DNA of 18,316 bases from Candidatus Melainabacteria bacterium (GTDB lineage: Bacteria > Cyanobacteriota > Vampirovibrionia > Vampirovibrionales > JAJTHC01): assembly GCA_026389055.1 (NCBI GenBank), contig JAPLIO010000248.1, positions 1-18,316 of the forward strand, given 5' to 3'. The notes under the pieces were generated by a model. It was not told where the DNA came from. It made no database searches and was given only the letters and a program-made list of their open reading frames with translations. The first letter of the stretch is position 1; each line of letters begins with the position of its first letter. The position numbers and the translations under genes were made by a program. Positions 13,407 through 18,316 of the stretch are shown here, one piece after another.

Positions 13407-14387
13407 TCAACTAAAATGATGAAACGTTTTTTCAAACGTTAACGGCTGTAACCGCTGATGCACTTCTACCGTTTCCCCCGAAACCACCCACGCACTGGGC
13501 ACTGTAGCCTCAACCACCCACCCATGCACCCGAAAGCCTAATCGTTTTAAAGCCGTCAAATTAGCATGCCACACATCAGGGCGAATCGTCCCCACCAGCT
13601 CAAAATCTTCCCCACCGTACAAAATGGCGTTTTGGGCGTGGTCTACCCCATAAGCCAACAACGGGCTAGCAATGGGTAACCAATCTTGATTTAATAAAAC
13701 TTGAACGCCACTGGCGTGGGCTATTTTCAGGCAGGCATCTGCCAACCCATCGCTGGAATCCATCAAGGCACTGGTGGGGCTAATGGCTTGTAACCCTTGC
13801 CCTGCCTCCAACTTGGGCAGAGGCTTTAAAAATTGCTGAACGGGCAGAAAGGATTTATCTGCCTTGGGGTTTTGTTGTAATAACCGCAACCCTAAATTTG
13901 AAAGCCCATGATGCCCCGTGGCAATTAAATAATCGCCGCAGTGGGCTTGATTTCGCTTTAAACTGGCGGATGTTTCCCCGATGATGGTCAAATTAATCAC
14001 CCACTGATTGCCTTTGACGGTATCGCCCCCAATCAGCTGGGCGGTGCAATGGCTGGCTTTTAAACAGGCTTTCATCCCCAAATAAAAGGCTTCAATATCG
14101 TCTTCGCTGGCGGTAACAGGCAATACTAACCCAACCAAAAAATGGAGGGCTTTCCCACCGCACGCAGCAATATCGCTAAGGCTTGCGGCTAACGTTCGCC
14201 AACCCACTTCGTAGGGGGTGCAAAAAACGAAAGAAAAATGCTGGTTTTCCACAAACGTATCAACGGTGTAAAGCCGAATGGGGGCGGGCAATTCAAGCGT
14301 TTCATGGAAGCAATCGTCGCCAATTGCCCCTGCTGGCATTAGCAAGCTTTGTGCAATATCCCACACAACGGATTCTTTTACCATCAT
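13407..14387 (-). CDS. thiL: thiamine-monophosphate kinase
   Basis: ThiL phosphorylates thiamine monophosphate to the active cofactor thiamine diphosphate, in the cytoplasm. Family motifs appear in order: AGAIGDDC (metal/ATP site, about 19-26), DTFVENQHF (about 41-49), LAASLSDIAACGG (about 67-79), IGGDTV (about 118-123), ALMDSSDGLADACLKIA (about 205-221, for the usual MIDISDGL), LYGGEDFEL (about 254-262). The frame is open up to 14507, but that would overlap the upstream gene by 86 bases. I choose the tandem ATG at 14387, which gives 326 residues, the normal length, and a 34-base gap. It is the last gene of the minus-strand group; no other thiamine genes are nearby. Confidence 0.93.
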   Translation of the reverse strand: MMVKESVVWDIAQSLLMPAGAIGDDCFHETLELPAPIRLYTVDTFVENQHFSFVFCTPYEVGWRTLAASLSDIAACGGKALHFLVGLVLPVTASEDDIEAFYLGMKACLKASHCTAQLIGGDTVKGNQWVINLTIIGETSASLKRNQAHCGDYLIATGHHGLSNLGLRLLQQNPKADKSFLPVQQFLKPLPKLEAGQGLQAISPTSALMDSSDGLADACLKIAHASGVQVLLNQDWLPIASPLLAYGVDHAQNAILYGGEDFELVGTIRPDVWHANLTALKRLGFRVHGWVVEATVPSAWVVSGETVEVHQRLQPLTFEKTFHHFS

Positions 14388-14421
14388 CAACCAACAGACT
14401 TTCTTTTTTAGGCTTCTTGCG

Positions 14422-15378
14422 TTATTTTCTACCAAAACCGAAAGGACATTTGGATTGTTTGACCACTTCAACAGGAGGCGATTCCACAGGGGCTGCTTCG
14501 GCAACAAGCGTTGGGGGAAACTGTTGTTCTAACAGGTGAAGTACCTGCTTGTGATAGGTTTCAATCCGCTTAGGGTCGGTAGTATCGGTAGAATAGGGCC
14601 AAGGTTCAGCAGATTGAACGGGGCGTAACGCCAGCTGATGCAAACATAATGCGATGTTGGGTGTGGCTTGCGAAGGCACTAGCCACGCCATGTTGGCATC
14701 TAACCAAGTTATTGAAGCATCTGCTAGCCAGCAAGGTTTGGCGCTTTCTGTTTGCCAAAGACCCTTTTCCTGCAAGGCTTCGGCTTGTTCAGGCGATAAA
14801 TAAAGGGCTTTCACCCACGCATGAGCCTGCAAATACTGCCAGTGGTGTACCAATGCTTCCAAACTCCAATGTTGGCAGTTTACCACAAGCCAATCGGTTA
14901 GCGTTTCAGGTATTGCCCATTGTTTCATCAGCGTTTCTAGGGGATATGGCGATAAAAACCCAAAGTGCGGATGCAGAATGCTTTGATGAAACGGAGCAAG
15001 CATCACCCATTGCACCAAACCTAACTGCCAGAGTGCTACGGCGGTTGCTACATCATTGGGTTCAATTTGCAAGCCGATGGTGAGTGCCGTGGTTTCTTTT
15101 ATTTCGTGTAACAAGTGGGTTAGGTGTGCCGTTTCTACCGAAGATAAAAACGGTTGTGTGCCAGCTGGTAAGTTGAAACCAGCGGGTTGAACGGTTAAGA
15201 ATAAATCCGTTACGCCCGCCGAAGAATCCCACGCCGTGGCCTCTTGAATCAGTCGGTTCGCAATAATTGAAACTTCAGGCATCCTTACTAGCGGATTGTT
15301 ACCCAATAACAGGGGCAGGGTTAATTGTCCTATCAGTGGCATGGTTGCAGGGGAATGCGATTGCATAAACGCCATCAT
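14422..15378 (-). CDS. protein of unknown function between a hydrolase and thiL
   Basis: I do not recognise this 318-residue protein. It has no signal peptide or membrane span. The alternating hydrophobic strands and helices (VTDLFLTVQPAGFN, TALTIGLQIEPND, VQWVMLAPFHQSIL, TDWLVVNCQHW, AWVKALYLSP, KPCWLADASITWL) are spaced like an alpha/beta barrel, but no catalytic motif stands out. It is rich in Trp and Leu. The C-terminal tail is Pro/Glu-rich and ends KCPFGFGRK, a distinctive single-Cys motif. It starts with two ATG codons, the first sharing its A with the stop of the hydrolase gene (TAATG, 15380-15376), so translation is coupled. thiL follows 34 bases later. Co-expression with a hydrolase and thiL suggests metabolism, no more. 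Confidence 0.75.
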   Translation of the reverse strand: MMAFMQSHSPATMPLIGQLTLPLLLGNNPLVRMPEVSIIANRLIQEATAWDSSAGVTDLFLTVQPAGFNLPAGTQPFLSSVETAHLTHLLHEIKETTALTIGLQIEPNDVATAVALWQLGLVQWVMLAPFHQSILHPHFGFLSPYPLETLMKQWAIPETLTDWLVVNCQHWSLEALVHHWQYLQAHAWVKALYLSPEQAEALQEKGLWQTESAKPCWLADASITWLDANMAWLVPSQATPNIALCLHQLALRPVQSAEPWPYSTDTTDPKRIETYHKQVLHLLEQQFPPTLVAEAAPVESPPVEVVKQSKCPFGFGRK

Positions 15379-16346
15379 TAGCTCACGCTTTCTTTCCCAA
15401 TCAGCTTAGCAGAAGCTTCTGCGGCAATATGCGTTTCAGGGTGAACGAGCCAATTGGCAAGCGTTTTGGCTACCCAAGGGGCTTCAGGTTCTAGCAACAC
15501 GTCGTGAAACGCATCAGGCAAACTCAATAGCCTGTGCTGTTTACTGGGCGGTAAATGCTCAAAAAACAACCGTTTCATTTCAGGGGTGGAACTGACTTTA
15601 TCTTGTTCCGCTACGCACATAAACACGGGTTGTTTCAGGTGGCTTAGCGTATTTTTAAGCCGATTCCCTTGCCAATCCTTCACCGTTTTCAAAAAGTTTA
15701 AACTCAGGTATAAAGGCACTTCAGGGGCAGGTAAAAGGCCTTTTAGATAGTTGGGGTTTCGGGTGATGGCATCAATGCCATAAGGCAGCCATACCCATAC
15801 GGATTTTTTATTTTTGGTAAAGGCTAGCTTCAACAAATTAGGTACAACCCACGTTAGCGGAAACACCGCCATATTAGGCTTAAAAGCTGGCACAAATAAC
15901 ACCACTTTATGAAATTGTTTGGGGTACTGGTTTGCCAAATAAGTAACCATCAACCCGCCTAAACTGATGCCTGCCAGCACAATCTCAGTTGGAACCACAG
16001 TTTGTTCCGCTACTAAAGTAGGCAGAATGGTTTCAACAAACAGCGTTAAATCGGCATAAATTTCGCTCACATCAAACAGAGGAACGTGTTTATTTCTGCC
16101 AAAGCTTCGGCAATCGATGCTAATAATGGTATCAACTGATGCAATCAGCGGGTTTAAAACGGGGGTGGCATGGTCTACAGAACCCCCTAACCCCGGTATA
16201 AACACCATTAATCGCCCTGTTGGCGGTAGGTTAGCTTGCGGACGCTGCCAGATAGCCCCATTAAGGGTATGATTATCCGTCGTTTGAACGGTGAAGGGGG
16301 TTTCCTGCCACGCAAGCAGGGGGTGGGAAGAGGTTGCTTCTAACAC
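15378..16346 (-). CDS. alpha/beta-hydrolase (lysophospholipase/monoacylglycerol lipase-like)
   Basis: A serine hydrolase of 322 residues with the alpha/beta fold. The oxyanion strand is MVFIPGLGGSVDHA (about 47-60), the nucleophile elbow GISLGG puts Ser at 128, the acid is Asp249 (VAEQDKVSS) and the base is His281 (FHDVLLEPE). Together with the LNG-IWQ N-terminal strand this resembles Hydrolase_4 lipases/esterases; the true substrate is unknown. A lid-like insertion with hydrophobic residues (about 160-200) would suit a lipid-like substrate. There is no signal peptide. It starts at GTG 16346 with AAGGA 8 bases before it. It is 63 bases downstream of the TPR/SPINDLY-like gene and overlaps the next gene by one base. 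Confidence 0.85.
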   Translation of the reverse strand: MLEATSSHPLLAWQETPFTVQTTDNHTLNGAIWQRPQANLPPTGRLMVFIPGLGGSVDHATPVLNPLIASVDTIISIDCRSFGRNKHVPLFDVSEIYADLTLFVETILPTLVAEQTVVPTEIVLAGISLGGLMVTYLANQYPKQFHKVVLFVPAFKPNMAVFPLTWVVPNLLKLAFTKNKKSVWVWLPYGIDAITRNPNYLKGLLPAPEVPLYLSLNFLKTVKDWQGNRLKNTLSHLKQPVFMCVAEQDKVSSTPEMKRLFFEHLPPSKQHRLLSLPDAFHDVLLEPEAPWVAKTLANWLVHPETHIAAEASAKLIGKESVS

Positions 16347-16409
16347 GAGCGGTTTCCTTCATTAAGAATGATATAAAAACTAACTACTACTAGGCACTAC
16401 ACAAAATTT

Positions 16410-18316
16410 TTAGAACTGGGCTACTAACGCTTCCCAAAAGGCGGATTTAACCTCATGTTGACGCAATGGACTAAAATACTGTAAGCTTTGTTGCTTAACG
16501 AGGGCTTTCAAACTAGACAAACTGGCAGAAGACGAACTAAGGGCGACCAATTGTTCTACCCAGGTGCTGGGGTTATCTGCAATAATTGCCACTTCTTCTT
16601 CTAACGATTGTTGAACAAAGCTTTCAATTATTGTAGCAGAGATACTTGATTTTAGGGTGAAAACGGGTGTGCCATAATTTAACGCCTGTAATGTGCTGAG
16701 CGGTTCGCTCGTTGGGAAGGTGTCTAACACAACATCTGCCACATTCAGCAATTGCAAACGGTCCGTTTCCCTCATTGCCCCTAAGAAAACAACTTTTTCA
16801 AAAGCTTGGGCTGAAAAGGCTTGCTTCCAGCGGGTTTGAAGCTGTTCTTGCCAAGCCAATTCTTCAGAAGGCAGTACCAGCAATTTCGCTTTGGGTACGG
16901 CTTCTAAGGCTTGCATCAATAGGGCATCCATTTCAAGCCCAATACGGTAAGGGGCTTGCGGTAACACCCAAACCACATCATCATACAACACGCCAAAATC
17001 CTGTTTGAGCAACTTCGTATTTTCACCCAATTTTTTAAGCGGTAGCCACGGCAAACACACCACCACTGAAGCTTCCGAAAAATCGGCAGTTGAAGCGGGG
17101 GAGTAAGGTAACAGCAAGAAATCTATCGTTGAAGCACACCCTGTGGTTAAGCCTGAAAGTGAAATAGCTCCTTGTTTTGGGGCTAACCGCCGATTAGCTA
17201 AAAACGTGCTAACAGGGTCTTGATTCACATCCGTATAAAGCAACACATCTACATTTTGAGCCAAAATGGCTTCTTGGCAGGCTTGCCAATTCGTGGTGGA
17301 AAGCTGAACGTTGACCAAGGTTTCCGCATCAGGCGGAGTCAACCCTGCCACCCATTGCAAGGGTTGCCCAACTGAAAAGAAAACCACTTCTGTTGATTCT
17401 GCAAACGGTTCAGGCAACTGGGTAAACAGCCCCTGTATCGCCCAAGCCAACTTGTTTTCCGCTTGAAACGACCGTGAAACAATCCCGATTCTTCTAACGC
17501 CCGCTTGTTTGGGGCGAAGCGTTTCTGTTGGTAGCGTTGGCACGGCAGGCAAGGCTTTTTGCAACAACGTGTGATAGTGTTCTAACAATGATTTGACCGC
17601 TTCGCCTTGCTGTAGCAAGTAAAAAGGTGTATCGCCTACCTGCACGAGAGGGTTTTCTAGCTGAAAAGGGTTGGTCGTTAAGGCTTTTAAGCCCATCAAT
17701 GCCCGATGATGGGTTGCCTGCACAGATTGTTGCGAAGCATGAATAACAGGCACCGTAAACAGTTTCCGCAACTCAATACCTGCATCATGACTGGCATCTA
17801 GGGCTTGATTATAATGCACTAAGGCTTCTTCTACTAAGCCCTGCACACTAAACGCATGGGCTAAAGCTAAGTGCGTGCGGGCATCGTTAGGGTTTAGGGC
17901 TAATAATTTGTTTAAAACCGCCACACTTTGAGCCGTCCGCCCCAATTGCTGAAGCAACGTGGCTAAGGCTTGCAGTGGGTCGATTGCTTCGGGTTGAAGT
18001 TCCAAAACCGCCACCCAATGCTGAATAGCCTTGGTGTACGCCTGTTGAGCCGTGTAAAATTGAGCCATCGCCTCATGCAATTCGGGTTGATTCCCCCCCA
18101 ACGCCAACGCCGTTTCATAAGCCTGCTGGGCTTCGGCAGATTGATTGCCTTTGGTGGCTTGCAACAACGCCCCTTTTAGAAAAAACAATAACGGATTTTC
18201 AGGATGAGCCGTGGTAGCTCGTTCCAGCGTTTGCAAGGCTTCTTCGGGCTGTTGAGCGGCTTGATAAAGTTGGGCTAGCGTAATGTAAGCATCCGTCAAT
18301 TCAGGGGCAATCGCCA
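16410..18316 (-). CDS. TPR protein with SPINDLY/OGT-like glycosyltransferase domain, 5' end beyond window
   Basis: At least 635 residues; the frame has no stop to the window edge and TTG 18299 is probably internal, so the N-terminus is missing. Residues about 1-172 (from 18299) are five tetratricopeptide repeats of 34-36 residues (for example HLALAHAFSVQGLVEEALVH). After a linker, residues about 270-620 follow the plan of the SPINDLY/O-GlcNAc-transferase domain: RIGIVSRSF, VDVLLYTDV, GAISLSGLTTGCASTIDFLL, VVFLGAMRETDRLQLLNVAD, VVLDTFPTSEPLSTLQALNYGTPVFTL. The family adds a sugar to Ser/Thr of proteins. Several key positions differ: the His of the first motif (S-P-D-F-x-x-H) is absent, GHT becomes TDV-N, and the FNNxxKI region reads APYRIG with Arg in place of Lys. 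It may be a diverged or non-catalytic member. First gene of the minus-strand group visible here. Confidence 0.78.
   Translation of the reverse strand, partial: AIAPELTDAYITLAQLYQAAQQPEEALQTLERATTAHPENPLLFFLKGALLQATKGNQSAEAQQAYETALALGGNQPELHEAMAQFYTAQQAYTKAIQHWVAVLELQPEAIDPLQALATLLQQLGRTAQSVAVLNKLLALNPNDARTHLALAHAFSVQGLVEEALVHYNQALDASHDAGIELRKLFTVPVIHASQQSVQATHHRALMGLKALTTNPFQLENPLVQVGDTPFYLLQQGEAVKSLLEHYHTLLQKALPAVPTLPTETLRPKQAGVRRIGIVSRSFQAENKLAWAIQGLFTQLPEPFAESTEVVFFSVGQPLQWVAGLTPPDAETLVNVQLSTTNWQACQEAILAQNVDVLLYTDVNQDPVSTFLANRRLAPKQGAISLSGLTTGCASTIDFLLLPYSPASTADFSEASVVVCLPWLPLKKLGENTKLLKQDFGVLYDDVVWVLPQAPYRIGLEMDALLMQALEAVPKAKLLVLPSEELAWQEQLQTRWKQAFSAQAFEKVVFLGAMRETDRLQLLNVADVVLDTFPTSEPLSTLQALNYGTPVFTLKSSISATIIESFVQQSLEEEVAIIADNPSTWVEQLVALSSSSASLSSLKALVKQQSLQYFSPLRQHEVKSAFWEALVAQF

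Noticed and set aside
14388..14507. Extended thiL start at 14507
   Set aside because: It would add 40 residues unlike ThiL and overlap the upstream gene by 86 bases; the tandem ATG at 14387 gives normal length.
14183..15083. Plus-strand frames opposite thiL and the 318-residue gene
   Set aside because: thiL motifs fix the coding strand, and the plus frames lack ribosome sites and known features.

Overview
The window looks like a piece of a moderately AT-rich bacterial chromosome. It joins a damaged phage structural region (about 1-5000) to ordinary chromosomal genes. There are no tRNA or rRNA genes and no CRISPR array. The lineage cannot be fixed from this sequence. A PilB ATPase with an MshEN-type N-terminus, PilC, ThiL, a TPR/SPINDLY-like protein and abundant GTAGGGG...CCCCTAC intergenic palindromes would fit the cyanobacterial/melainabacterial neighbourhood, but this is a weak inference.

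Layout. (1) 219-4955, plus strand: three virion-type genes in podovirus-like order. They are a head-tail adaptor-like protein, a large beta-rich nozzle/stabilisation-like protein, and a tail-fibre/tip-like protein. The middle gene is split by a complete IS630-family element (2315-3397). Removing the element and one copy of the TAA duplication restores a 517-codon frame. (2) 5278-9195, plus strand: a 175-residue protein of unknown function, then pilB and pilC, the motor ATPase and inner-membrane platform of a type IV pilus or type II secretion machine. (3) 9442-10113, minus strand: an exported M48 metalloprotease, divergent from (4) a zinc-dependent medium-chain dehydrogenase that lacks its C-terminus and runs into an overlapping P-loop ATPase (10250-11888). 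(5) 12099-13035: a protein of unknown function whose start codon is separated from its body by a frame-breaking C8 tract. (6) 18316-13407, minus strand: a compact gene group in the order TPR/SPINDLY-like protein (open at the window edge), alpha/beta hydrolase, unknown 318-residue protein, thiL.

Three themes run through the window. First, many genes begin with tandem ATG codons (2, 3, 4, 8, 4, 2, 2 and 2 copies), giving oligo-methionine N-termini; the largest array is at pilB. Second, simple repeats sit at gene 5' ends or frame junctions: the ATG arrays, (CT)5 plus C8 at 12089-12135, and A7 in the transposase overlap. Third, intergenic spaces carry at least two families of dispersed hairpin repeats, some inside the phage gene cluster, which suggests that the prophage is an old resident that is now decaying.
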